Below, in pieces: positions 16,757 to 24,404 of a stretch of 64,000 bases of DNA (its first letter is position 1; each line of letters opens with the position of its first letter). Position numbers and translations under genes: made by a program. The notes beneath the pieces are model-generated. The model saw nothing but the letters and a program-made list of their open reading frames with translations. It did no database searches and was not told the origin of the DNA. The DNA comes from Micrococcales bacterium (GTDB lineage Bacteria; Actinomycetota; Actinomycetes; Actinomycetales; Cellulomonadaceae): assembly GCA_009785115.1 (NCBI GenBank), contig WQWY01000017.1, forward strand, positions 1-64,000, written 5' to 3'.

Positions 16757-17332
16757 TCAACCCAGGTTGACCAAGGAGGCGTTGAGCCTCAGCACGTTCA
16801 CTCGTGGCTCCCCCAGGAACCCCAGCTCGCGTCCGGTGGTCGCCTCGACGGCCAAGTTCCGCACGGTCGCCTCGTCGAGCCCTCGGGCGTTCGCGACCCT
16901 GGGCACCTGGAGGGCGGCGTACGCGGGCGAGATGTGAGGGTCGAGACCCGACCCGGACGCGGTCACAGCATCGGGCGGCACCTGGGACGGGTCGACACCC
17001 TCACGCTCGGCCACCTCCTGGATTCTCTGCTCGACGGTCGAGAGCAGCACCGGGCTGTTCGGGCCGAGGTTGGTCGCCCCGCTAGCCCTCGGGTCGTACC
17101 CGGCACCGGCGGCTGACGGGCGTGGCAAGAACCACTCGTCGCCGCTGAACGCCTGCCCGATCAGCACCGAGCCGACGACGGTCCCGTCGACCTTCAGCAT
17201 CGACCCGTCAGCCCGGTCAGGCATCAGGCGCCCGAGGCCGAGCACCACGAGCGGGTAGGCGACGCCGAGGACGACCGTGAGGACGACGAGCAGCCGTAAG
17301 GCGGCCGCGGACTGGCGGGCGAACGACAGCAC
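16757..17332 (-). CDS. kdpC: Potassium-transporting ATPase subunit C
   Basis: KdpC of 191 residues with one N-terminal transmembrane helix (LRLLVVLTVVLGVAYPLVV) and an extracytoplasmic domain. Family motifs GQAF, WFLPRPSA, ASGATNLGP, VPPDAVTASGSGLDPHISPAYA and the C-terminal VNVLRLN are present. It stabilises the KdpFABC complex and assists high-affinity K+ uptake. It lies between kdpB and the short kdpD with small gaps, in the usual operon order. Confidence 0.95.
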   Translation of the reverse strand: MLSFARQSAAALRLLVVLTVVLGVAYPLVVLGLGRLMPDRADGSMLKVDGTVVGSVLIGQAFSGDEWFLPRPSAAGAGYDPRASGATNLGPNSPVLLSTVEQRIQEVAEREGVDPSQVPPDAVTASGSGLDPHISPAYAALQVPRVANARGLDEATVRNLAVEATTGRELGFLGEPRVNVLRLNASLVNLG

Positions 17333-17348
17333 GGGTTCTCCTCAGGGT

Positions 17349-19487
17349 CTACATGCCGGGCAGCGCGGAGACGAGCAGGTCGATGATCTTGATGCCGACG
17401 AACGGGGCGACCAGCCCACCGGCGCCGTAGACCAGCAGGTTGCGGCGCAGCATGGTGGCCGCGTCCGACGGGGTGTACCGCACACCGCGCAGCGCCACGG
17501 GCACGAGGGCGACGATGACCAGCGCGTTGAAGATCACGGCCGACAGCACGGCCGACTGCGGTGACGACAGCCCCATGCCGTTGAGCCTGTCCAGCTGCGG
17601 GTACAGGCCGGCGAACATCGCGGGGATGATCGCGAAGTACTTCGCGACGTCGTTGGCGATCGAGAACGTCGTCAGGGCGCCACGGGTGATGAGCAGCTGT
17701 TTGCCGATCTGGACGATCTCGATCAGCTTCGTCGGGTTGGAGTCCAGGTCGACCATGTTCCCGGCCTCTTTCGCGGCGGACGTCCCGGTGTTCATGGCGA
17801 CGCCGACGTCTGCCTGAGCCAGCGCGGGGGCGTCGTTGGTGCCGTCACCGGTCATGGCGACCATCCGGCCGCCGGCCTGCTCGCGCTTGATGAGCTCCAG
17901 CTTGTCCTCGGGCCGGGCCTCGGCGAGGAAGTCGTCCACCCCGGCCTCCTCAGCGATGGCCTTGGCGGTCAGCGGGTTGTCCCCGGTGATCATCACCGTG
18001 CGGATGCCCATGCGCCGCAGCTGCGCGAAGCGTTCGCGGATGCCCTGCTTGACGACGTCCTTGAGGTGGATCACACCGAGCGCGCGGGCCGGTTCGTCCC
18101 CGACCCGCTCCGCGACGACGAGCGGGGTGCCACCCGAGGCGGAGATCGCGTCGACCACGTGGCCGACGTCAGCGACCGGGCTGCCGCCGTGCTCACGGAC
18201 CCAGGCCATGACGGCGCTGGCCGCGCCCTTGCGGACCTGCCAGACCGCGCCGTCGGTCCGCACATCGACACCGCTCATCCTCGTCTGGGCGCTGAACGGT
18301 ACGAACGTCGCGTCCGGCAGCGGGGCGGCCTGCGGGTGGCGCAACCCGTGGCGACGCTTGGCGAGCACGACGATCGACCGGCCCTCGGGCGTCTCGTCGG
18401 CCAGGCTCGACATCTGCGCGGCCTCGGCGAGACGCGTCTCGTCCACACCCTCGACGGGCACCAGCTCGACGGCCTCACGGTTGCCCAGGGTGATGGTGCC
18501 CGTCTTGTCGAGCAGCAGGACGTCCACGTCACCGGCGGCCTCGACGGCCCGACCCGACAGGGCCATGACGTTGCGCTGGACGAGCCTGTCCATCCCGGCG
18601 ATGCCGATGGCCGACAGCAGGGCGCCGATGGTGGTGGGGATCAGACAGACCAGCAGGGCGATGAGCACGACGACCGGCTGGGCGGCCCCGGAGTAGGCCG
18701 CGAACGGCTGGAGCGTGACCATGGCGAGCAGGAAGACGATCGTCATGCCGGCCAGCAGCAGGCCGAGCGCGATCTCGTTCGGGGTCTTCTGCCGGGCCGA
18801 GCCCTCGACCAGCGCGATCATCCGGTCCATGAACGTCTCGCCGGCCTTCGCGGTGATCCTCACGACGATCCGGTCCGACAGCACCGTGGTGCCGCCGGTG
18901 ACGGCGCTGCGGTCACCACCGGACTCGCGGATCACCGGGGCGGACTCGCCGGTGACGGCCGACTCGTCGACGCTCGCGATGCCCTCCACCACGTCCCCGT
19001 CACCAGGGACGACCTCGCCGGCCTCCACGACGACGAGGTCACCGACCGCCAACGACGTGCCCGGCACGGACTCCTCGGTACCGTCGGGCCGCTGCCTGCG
19101 TGCCAGGGTCTGGGTGCGCGTCTTGCGCAGGGACGCGGCCTGTGCCCGGCCACGCCCCTCGGCGACCGCCTCGGCCAGGTTGGCGAACACCACCGTGGCC
19201 CACAGCCACCCGGTGACCGACCAGGCGAACAGGCTCGGGTGGAGCACCGCGAGCACCGTCGCGGCGAGGGCCCCGACCCAGACCACGAACATCACGGGGT
19301 AGCGCACCTGGTGACGAGGGTCGAGCTTGCGCAGCGCGCCCGGCAGAGACCGCCACACCCGACTGAGGCGAGAGACGAGAGAGCGTGTTCTCTCGTCCGA
19401 GCCGACTGAGGGTGTTGACGAGCGCGGCGAGGAACGCCTCTGGCGCGGGTCGGACGCCCCGGCGCGCACCGTGCTGTGAGAGGTCAT
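17349..19487 (-). CDS. kdpB: Potassium-transporting P-type ATPase subunit B
   Basis: P-type ATPase of 712 residues. TGES actuator motif, the phosphorylation site DKTGT, and [21 protein letters not shown] in the P domain are intact. Seven transmembrane helices are expected. It hydrolyses ATP to drive K+ import together with KdpA. The first about 55 residues are an unusual hydrophilic Ser/Arg-rich extension before the conserved [20 protein letters not shown]. The ATG overlaps the kdpA stop by 4 bp, so translation is coupled. Confidence 0.96.
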   Translation of the reverse strand: MTSHSTVRAGASDPRQRRSSPRSSTPSVGSDERTRSLVSRLSRVWRSLPGALRKLDPRHQVRYPVMFVVWVGALAATVLAVLHPSLFAWSVTGWLWATVVFANLAEAVAEGRGRAQAASLRKTRTQTLARRQRPDGTEESVPGTSLAVGDLVVVEAGEVVPGDGDVVEGIASVDESAVTGESAPVIRESGGDRSAVTGGTTVLSDRIVVRITAKAGETFMDRMIALVEGSARQKTPNEIALGLLLAGMTIVFLLAMVTLQPFAAYSGAAQPVVVLIALLVCLIPTTIGALLSAIGIAGMDRLVQRNVMALSGRAVEAAGDVDVLLLDKTGTITLGNREAVELVPVEGVDETRLAEAAQMSSLADETPEGRSIVVLAKRRHGLRHPQAAPLPDATFVPFSAQTRMSGVDVRTDGAVWQVRKGAASAVMAWVREHGGSPVADVGHVVDAISASGGTPLVVAERVGDEPARALGVIHLKDVVKQGIRERFAQLRRMGIRTVMITGDNPLTAKAIAEEAGVDDFLAEARPEDKLELIKREQAGGRMVAMTGDGTNDAPALAQADVGVAMNTGTSAAKEAGNMVDLDSNPTKLIEIVQIGKQLLITRGALTTFSIANDVAKYFAIIPAMFAGLYPQLDRLNGMGLSSPQSAVLSAVIFNALVIVALVPVALRGVRYTPSDAATMLRRNLLVYGAGGLVAPFVGIKIIDLLVSALPGM

Positions 19488-21163
19488 CGCAGGGCCTCCG
19501 CGACCGGGCCGAGCGCGAGCGCCGGGAAGAAGGTCAGGCCAGCGACGACGACCGTGACGAAGACCAGCAGCCCGACGAACACCGGGCCGTGCGTCGGCAG
19601 GGTTCCTCGGGAGGCGGGCTGCGGCGGCTGAGCGGCGAGGCTGCCCGCGAGCGCCAGCACCAGCACCATCGGCACGAAGCGGCCGAGCAGCATCGCGACA
19701 CCCAGGGCCGTGTTCTGGTACACGGTGTCGGCGCCGAAGGCAGCGAACGCCGAACCGTTGTTGTTCGCCGTGGAGGTGTAGGCGTAGAGGATCTCTGAGA
19801 GCCCGTGCGCGCTCGACCCCTGCACAGACGGGTCGCTCACGGAGGCGTCGGTCAGCGCGGGCGAGCCCGCGGTGATCGCCGCACCGACGAGCACCAGGGC
19901 GGGCATCGTCAGGACGGTGAGGGCGACGAGCGTCACCTCGCGGCGGCCGATCTTCTTGCCGAGGTACTCCGGTGTGCGTCCGACCATCAGCCCTGCGAGG
20001 AACACGGTCAGCACCGCGAGCACGAGCATCCCGTACAGCCCCGCGCCGACACCTCCGGGCGCGACCTCGCCCAGCATCATGCCGAACAGGGTCGCTCCCC
20101 CGCCCAGCCCGGTGAACGAGTCGTAGGAGGCGTTGTTCGCGCCGGTGGACGTGACCGTGGTCGAGACGCCGAACAGCGCCGACGCGGCGGGCCCGAACCG
20201 GACCTCCTTGCCCTCCATGGCACCACCGGCGGCCTGCGGCACGGTGCCGAGGCCGCGTGTCTCGGCCCAGGTCGCGACGGCGACCGCCCCGGCCCAGATC
20301 GCACCCATGGCGGCGAGGATCGCCACACCCTGGCGTCTGTCGCCGACCATCTGCCCGAAGGTGCGCGGCAGGCTGAACGGGATCACGAGCATGAGGAAGA
20401 CCTGGAACAGGTTGGTCCACCCGTCCGGGTTCTCGAACGGGTGCGCGGCGTTGGCTGCGAAGAACCCTCCGCCGTTGGTCCCGAGGTTCTTGATCGCCTC
20501 CTGGGAGGCGACCGGGCCGCCGACCATCGTCTGCGTCGAGCCTGAGAGCGTGGTGATCTCGTGGGGTACGGCGAGGTTCTGCACGACCCCGCCGACCAGC
20601 AGCACGACCGCTGCGACGAGGGATATCGGCAGAAGAACACGCAGCGTCCCTCGCACGAGGTCGACCCAGAAGCTGCCGATCCGGTCGGTCCGATCCCGAG
20701 CGAAGCCCCGGACCAGGGCGACCGCCACCGCCAGGCCGACGGCCGCCGAGACGAAGCTCTGCACCGTCAGCCCGACCATCGGCACCAGATGACCCATGGT
20801 CGACTCGCCGGCGTACCACTGCCAGTTCGTGTTGGTCACGAAGGAGACCGCGGTGTTCCAGGCCCCGTCCGCCGGCACCCCTGACCTGCCGAGCGACAGC
20901 GGGAGGTGCCCCTGCACCCGCAGGAGCGCGTACAGGACCAGGATGCTGACGAACGAGAACGCCAGCAGCGACCGTGCGTAGACCGGCCACCGCTGGTCGG
21001 CCTCGGCGTCGATGCTGCCCAGGCGGTAGACGACCCGTTCGACGCGCAGATGACGCGACGTGGTGAAGACGCGTGCCATGTAGTCCCCGAACGGGACGTG
21101 CACCGCCGCCAGCAGGGCGACCAGCAGCCCGACCTGCAAGGCCGCCGCGAGCGCCGCCGGCAT
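19484..21163 (-). CDS. kdpA: Potassium-transporting ATPase subunit A
   Basis: KdpA of 559 residues, the K+-selective channel-like subunit with about ten membrane helices. Family signatures [43 protein letters not shown] and [15 protein letters not shown] are all visible; these form the selectivity-filter loops. The ATG at 21163 is preceded by GGAGAGG and overlaps the kdpF stop (TGATG). Length is normal for the family. Confidence 0.96.
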   Translation of the reverse strand: MPAALAAALQVGLLVALLAAVHVPFGDYMARVFTTSRHLRVERVVYRLGSIDAEADQRWPVYARSLLAFSFVSILVLYALLRVQGHLPLSLGRSGVPADGAWNTAVSFVTNTNWQWYAGESTMGHLVPMVGLTVQSFVSAAVGLAVAVALVRGFARDRTDRIGSFWVDLVRGTLRVLLPISLVAAVVLLVGGVVQNLAVPHEITTLSGSTQTMVGGPVASQEAIKNLGTNGGGFFAANAAHPFENPDGWTNLFQVFLMLVIPFSLPRTFGQMVGDRRQGVAILAAMGAIWAGAVAVATWAETRGLGTVPQAAGGAMEGKEVRFGPAASALFGVSTTVTSTGANNASYDSFTGLGGGATLFGMMLGEVAPGGVGAGLYGMLVLAVLTVFLAGLMVGRTPEYLGKKIGRREVTLVALTVLTMPALVLVGAAITAGSPALTDASVSDPSVQGSSAHGLSEILYAYTSTANNNGSAFAAFGADTVYQNTALGVAMLLGRFVPMVLVLALAGSLAAQPPQPASRGTLPTHGPVFVGLLVFVTVVVAGLTFFPALALGPVAEALR

Positions 21164-21231
21164 CAGAACCTCTCCGGTTTCAGCAGCGCCCACAGCAGGT
21201 ATCCCACCAGCCCGACCGCCACCACCACCAT
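21163..21231 (-). CDS. kdpF: KdpF small subunit (22 aa, longer start possible)
   Basis: A single-helix peptide [20 protein letters not shown] plus RF, ending in the typical KPERF of KdpF. It stabilises the Kdp complex in the membrane. A longer form of 52 residues would start from the GTG at 21321, which overlaps the stop of the small ORF upstream (GTGA); it would add a second hydrophobic stretch and a proline-rich linker. The stop overlaps the kdpA start. The short form has no clear ribosome binding site. Confidence 0.75.
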   Translation of the reverse strand: MVVVAVGLVGYLLWALLKPERF

Positions 21232-21317
21232 GACGACGTACTCGCCGTCCAGCCCTGGGCGGGGCGAGGGGCTCGTCCGTCCGAGCAGGTCGAGGGCGCT
21301 GGCGAGCACGGCGAGGA

Positions 21318-21401
21318 TCACAGCCTGGACACCGCCGCGACGAGGGCGGCGAGCGCCGCGAAGGCCACGCACGTCAGGACGACGAAGACGAGGTCGGCCA
21401 C
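21318..21401 (-). CDS. Tiny membrane protein at the head of the kdp operon (27 aa)
   Basis: GTG start with AGGAG 6 nt upstream. The product begins [20 protein letters not shown] and ends AVSRL, a single hydrophobic helix. Similar short ORFs precede kdpF in other actinobacteria, so this is probably an extra small membrane component or leader of the Kdp system. Its stop overlaps the possible upstream GTG of kdpF. Too short to classify by domain. Confidence 0.6.
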   Translation of the reverse strand: MADLVFVVLTCVAFAALAALVAAVSRL

Positions 21402-21510
21402 AGCCCGCTCCTGAAGACCGGCGCCCCACGGCGCGACGGCCCCCCTGGCCGTCACCCTCATTGGTACCCCGCCGCACCCGGCTCCGCAGCCCGAGCGTCA
21501 GGCCTTCGGG

Positions 21511-22329
21511 CTACGGGATGTCGCGGCGGAAGCGGAGCAGGTATCCGGCGGCGGTGAGGACGACGGCGTAGAGCAGCAGAAGCGCTGTCGCGGGGAGGAA
21601 GCCCAGGAGGCCGGCACCCGTGCCGCCGGGGCCGAACATGCTGAACAGCGTCGCGCCGGTGACGGCGTCTCCCAGGGCTCCGGGCAGGTAGGCGAGGGCG
21701 GGGATGTCGCGGCCGATGAGCATGGGCAGGGAACGCAGGGTCGGCTCGAGGAACATGGTGATGCCGAGCAGCGTGACGATGGCCACCATCTGGTTCGTCA
21801 GCAGCGCACCCAGGCCGACGCCGACCAGACCCCACAGCGTCATGGCCAGGATCATGCGGGCGAACATCTCCCAGGTCTTGACGTCGCCCAGCGCTGTGGG
21901 TTCGCCCAGCGCCGCGAGCAGCGCCGACCCGAACACCAAGCACCCGACGACGACCGTCACGGCGTACAGCGCCGACAGCGGGACGACGGAGAGGAACTTC
22001 GCGGCGAGCACCCGCCACCGTGCCGGGTCGGTCAGCAGCGTGGGGGTGATGGTCTGGTGGCGGTACTCCCCCGCGACCGACATGGCCCCGACGATGGCTG
22101 GGAAGACGTACCCGAAGGTCGTCCCCATGGAGTAGATCAGGCGCGCGACCGCGTCGCCCGAGGGCAGGAAGAACCCTTGCTCGGCGGTCATCTCCGAGCG
22201 GCCGAAGTGGATGGCGAGCACCATGGTGGCGACGTTGAGACCTGTCCAGACGAACGTGATGAGCAGGAGCGCCCACCAGGTGCGGGTCGTGAAGTACTTG
22301 CGGAACTCCATCCGCAGGGTGGCGATCAT
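21511..22329 (-). CDS. ABC-2 family transporter permease (272 aa)
   Basis: Membrane protein with about six helices. The start MIATLRMEFRKYFTTRTWW is typical of ABC-2 permeases that work with a CcmA-like ATPase, and SVAGEYRHQTITPTLLTDP is a common internal motif. The ATG overlaps the stop of the ATPase gene by 4 bp. The substrate is unknown; related systems export antimicrobial compounds or lipids or handle membrane stress. Confidence 0.85.
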   Translation of the reverse strand: MIATLRMEFRKYFTTRTWWALLLITFVWTGLNVATMVLAIHFGRSEMTAEQGFFLPSGDAVARLIYSMGTTFGYVFPAIVGAMSVAGEYRHQTITPTLLTDPARWRVLAAKFLSVVPLSALYAVTVVVGCLVFGSALLAALGEPTALGDVKTWEMFARMILAMTLWGLVGVGLGALLTNQMVAIVTLLGITMFLEPTLRSLPMLIGRDIPALAYLPGALGDAVTGATLFSMFGPGGTGAGLLGFLPATALLLLYAVVLTAAGYLLRFRRDIP

Positions 22330-23246
22330 CGGATGGTCCCCTGTCCTTCGGTCAGGGCCAGGAACGTGGCCTCCAGGCCGCTGCGCTGGGTCGCGAGCTG
22401 GTGCAGCTCGACCCCGGCGGCGAAGGCCGTGCGGCCGATCTGCGCGGCGGTCGGCCCGACCACCACCATGGCCTGCTGGCCTGCGCTCGGTGGACCCGCG
22501 CTCGGTTCGCCGGGCTGCACCGTCCATCCTTGCTCGGCGACCAGGCGGCCCCAGGCCCCGGGATCAGCGGCGATCACCTCGGTGCGGTTCTCGTGCTCGC
22601 GGGCGAGGCCGGCCAGGGTGGAGGTGTGCACGAGACGGCCATGGGCGATGATCACGACGTCGTCTACCGACTGCTGCACCTCGGCCAGCAGGTGGGAGGA
22701 GACCAGGACGCTCTTCCCGTCGTCGGCCAGGGCCCGCAGCAGGTCACGCATCCAGACGATGCCTTCGGGGTCCAGCCCGTTGGCGGGCTCGTCGAGCAGC
22801 AGCACCTGCGGGTCGCCCAGCATCGCCGCTGCCAGGCCCAGGCGTGCGCGCATCCCCATGGAGAACCCGCCGACCCGACGGTCCGCGGCGGCAGCCAGCC
22901 CGACCATCTCGAGCACCTGGTCGCACCGGGCCTTGCCGATCTTGGCCCCGTCAGCCAGCATCCGCACGTGGTCCTTGGCGGTGCGCCCCGGGTGGAAGGC
23001 CGACGCCTCCAGAGCGGCCCCGACCAGACGTGTCGGGTTCTTCAGCCGCTGGTAGGGCACCCCGTCGAACGTCGCCCTGCCTGACGTCGGCGTCGTCAGC
23101 CCTAACGCCATGCGCAGCGTGGTCGTCTTCCCCGACCCGTTGGGCCCGAGAAACCCGGTCACCCGCCCAGGACGAGTCGTGAAGCTCAGATCGTCTACCG
23201 CCGTGAGCGTCCCGAACCTCTTCGTCAGGTGCTCGACCTCGAGCAT
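22326..23246 (-). CDS. ABC transporter ATP-binding protein (306 aa)
   Basis: ATPase of the drug-export class: Walker A GPNGSGKTT, signature FSMGMRARLGLAAA, Walker B LLLDEPANGLDPEG and an H-loop SSHLLAEV. The C-terminal about 90 residues form a separate domain of the kind found in this subfamily. The start at 23246 (MLEVEHLTKRFG) is chosen because the sequence upstream is not conserved ATPase sequence. It pairs with the overlapping permease gene downstream. Confidence 0.88.
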   Translation of the reverse strand: MLEVEHLTKRFGTLTAVDDLSFTTRPGRVTGFLGPNGSGKTTTLRMALGLTTPTSGRATFDGVPYQRLKNPTRLVGAALEASAFHPGRTAKDHVRMLADGAKIGKARCDQVLEMVGLAAAADRRVGGFSMGMRARLGLAAAMLGDPQVLLLDEPANGLDPEGIVWMRDLLRALADDGKSVLVSSHLLAEVQQSVDDVVIIAHGRLVHTSTLAGLAREHENRTEVIAADPGAWGRLVAEQGWTVQPGEPSAGPPSAGQQAMVVVGPTAAQIGRTAFAAGVELHQLATQRSGLEATFLALTEGQGTIR

Positions 23247-23326
23247 GAGAACCGTCCCTGTCGTCGTCCGCCGTCGGCACCCGACACTACCCGACCTCTT
23301 TCCAGCGACGTTCGTCGCCCAGAAGA

Positions 23327-23668
23327 TCACTCGGGCAGGTCTGCGAGAACCTCCGGGAGGAGCGTCAGCATCCCGGGGATCACCTCGTGGGCCGTGGTGA
23401 CGAGAATATCGGTGTCAGCAGACCAGTAACCATGGATGATCCTGTTCCGCATGCTCGCCGCTCGGCGCCACGGGACCTGTGGGTGAGCGGCGCGAGTCTC
23501 TTCGGAGATCTGTGCTGACGCTTCGCCGAGAACAGTGAAGTTCCAGAGCAGCGCCTCGTGAGATGCCGCGTCGAGCTCGATGGCCGCCGTGTCGCGGTCG
23601 GTGGTGAGCTCGATGATCCGGGTGCAGACCCGGATCATGTCGACGACGTAGAGGCGGTCACGCTGCAT
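23327..23668 (-). CDS. hepT: HepT-like HEPN ribonuclease toxin
   Basis: Protein of 113 residues of the DUF86/HepT family, all helical. The RX4HXY motif is visible as RNRIIHGY, and the conserved NFTVLGEASAQIS region precedes it. HepT toxins cleave RNA; the partner nucleotidyltransferase MntA inactivates them by AMPylating the tyrosine of the motif. It overlaps the 3' end of the mntA gene by 11 bp. Confidence 0.88.
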   Translation of the reverse strand: MQRDRLYVVDMIRVCTRIIELTTDRDTAAIELDAASHEALLWNFTVLGEASAQISEETRAAHPQVPWRRAASMRNRIIHGYWSADTDILVTTAHEVIPGMLTLLPEVLADLPE

Positions 23669-23954
23669 AGAGATCCCGGGCTTCGGCTTCGACGTGATCG
23701 CGCAGCAAGGGGTGGAGCGTCCGTCGGGAGACCAGGTCGACCGGCCGTCCGAGGATCTCCGCGATCTCATCAGCAGCGTCCACGATCTCCCAGGTCAGGT
23801 GTCGATGTGGAGCGAGGTCGTAGAGCAGGTCGACATCTGACCCGGGGTGCTCCTCACCACGAGCCACCGAACCGAAGACCTCGAGGCGCGCGAAACCATA
23901 GCGCACACACACCTCAGCGAGGGACCTGCGCTGCCGGTCATCGAGCAGGAGCAT
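23658..23954 (-). CDS. mntA: MntA-like nucleotidyltransferase antitoxin
   Basis: Protein of 98 residues with a minimal nucleotidyltransferase domain. The GSX10DXD motif is intact (GSVARGEEHPGSDVD) and the third acidic residue is present in RPVDLVS. In type VII toxin-antitoxin systems MntA AMPylates HepT. Both catalytic motifs are complete, so the pair is probably functional. The gene order, antitoxin first and overlapping, is the usual one. Confidence 0.88.
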   Translation of the reverse strand: MLLLDDRQRRSLAEVCVRYGFARLEVFGSVARGEEHPGSDVDLLYDLAPHRHLTWEIVDAADEIAEILGRPVDLVSRRTLHPLLRDHVEAEARDLYAA

Positions 23955-24199
23955 GCCTCAAGACTACCGATCCCCTGCGTTCGAGCCAGGGGCCACGAGA
24001 CTCCTCGCCCCTGTATCGGGTGCGCACAGCTAGGCACTGCACGAAGGTCGGGAACCGACCACACGAAGGTCGGCGCACCGCGCCGACCGAGCGGGGGTCA
24101 CGGGGGCTCGCCCCCGTGCGGGCGCGGGGCTAGGCCCCGCACAACATGCGAAGGGCGACGTGGCTTGCGTTCCCGCAAGCACACGCCGCCCTCGATCCG
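23955..24199 (-). other. Hairpin-rich spacer with five consecutive stem-loops
   Basis: Between mntA and tRNA-fMet there are perfect short inverted repeats at 24046-24060 (6-bp stem), 24068-24088 (9 bp), 24099-24118 (9 bp) and 24124-24140 (7 bp), and an imperfect long one at 24152-24192. The first two begin with the same ACGAAGGTCGG. The last is the likely terminator of the minus-strand tRNA. No gene was found. Confidence 0.6.
24152..24192 (-). terminator. Stem-loop after tRNA-fMet
   Basis: GCTTGCG at 24163-24169 pairs with CGCAAGC at 24174-24180, and outer arms AGGGCG.CGTG and CACGCCGCCCT extend it with small bulges. It lies 8 nt beyond the tRNA 3' end on the minus strand. Confidence 0.6.
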
Positions 24200-24273
24200 T
24201 AGCGGGGGGAGGATTTGAACCTCCGACCTCTGGGTTATGAGCCCAGCGAGCTACCGAGCTGCTCCACCCCGCG
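24200..24273 (-). tRNA. Initiator tRNA-fMet (anticodon CAT)
   Basis: The minus strand gives a 74-nt cloverleaf starting CGCGGGGTGGAGCAG, anticodon loop CTCATAA, T-loop GTTCAAATC and 3' end CCCCCGCTA. The unpaired position 1/72 (C1 opposite U72) and three consecutive G-C pairs in the anticodon stem (GGG/CCC) mark it as initiator rather than elongator. CCA is not encoded. Confidence 0.93.
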
Positions 24274-24340
24274 TCGACTTGTCTACCTTACGCGGACAGG
24301 CCCGGGAGTGCCAAATCTCCAGGTCGTCGGGGTGGAACGA

Positions 24341-24397
24341 CGAGGGCGTGTCTCTCGATCCCGTGTGCGGACGCGGGATCGTAGAGACACGCCCTCG
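24341..24397 (-). terminator. Large stem-loop after the UPF0182 gene
   Basis: A 15-bp outer stem (24341-24355 with 24383-24397) and an 8-bp inner stem (24356-24363 with 24374-24381), separated by one bulged T, around a 10-nt loop. It lies directly beyond the UPF0182 stop on the minus strand. Confidence 0.8.
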
Positions 24398-24404
24398 CTA
24401 GGCC

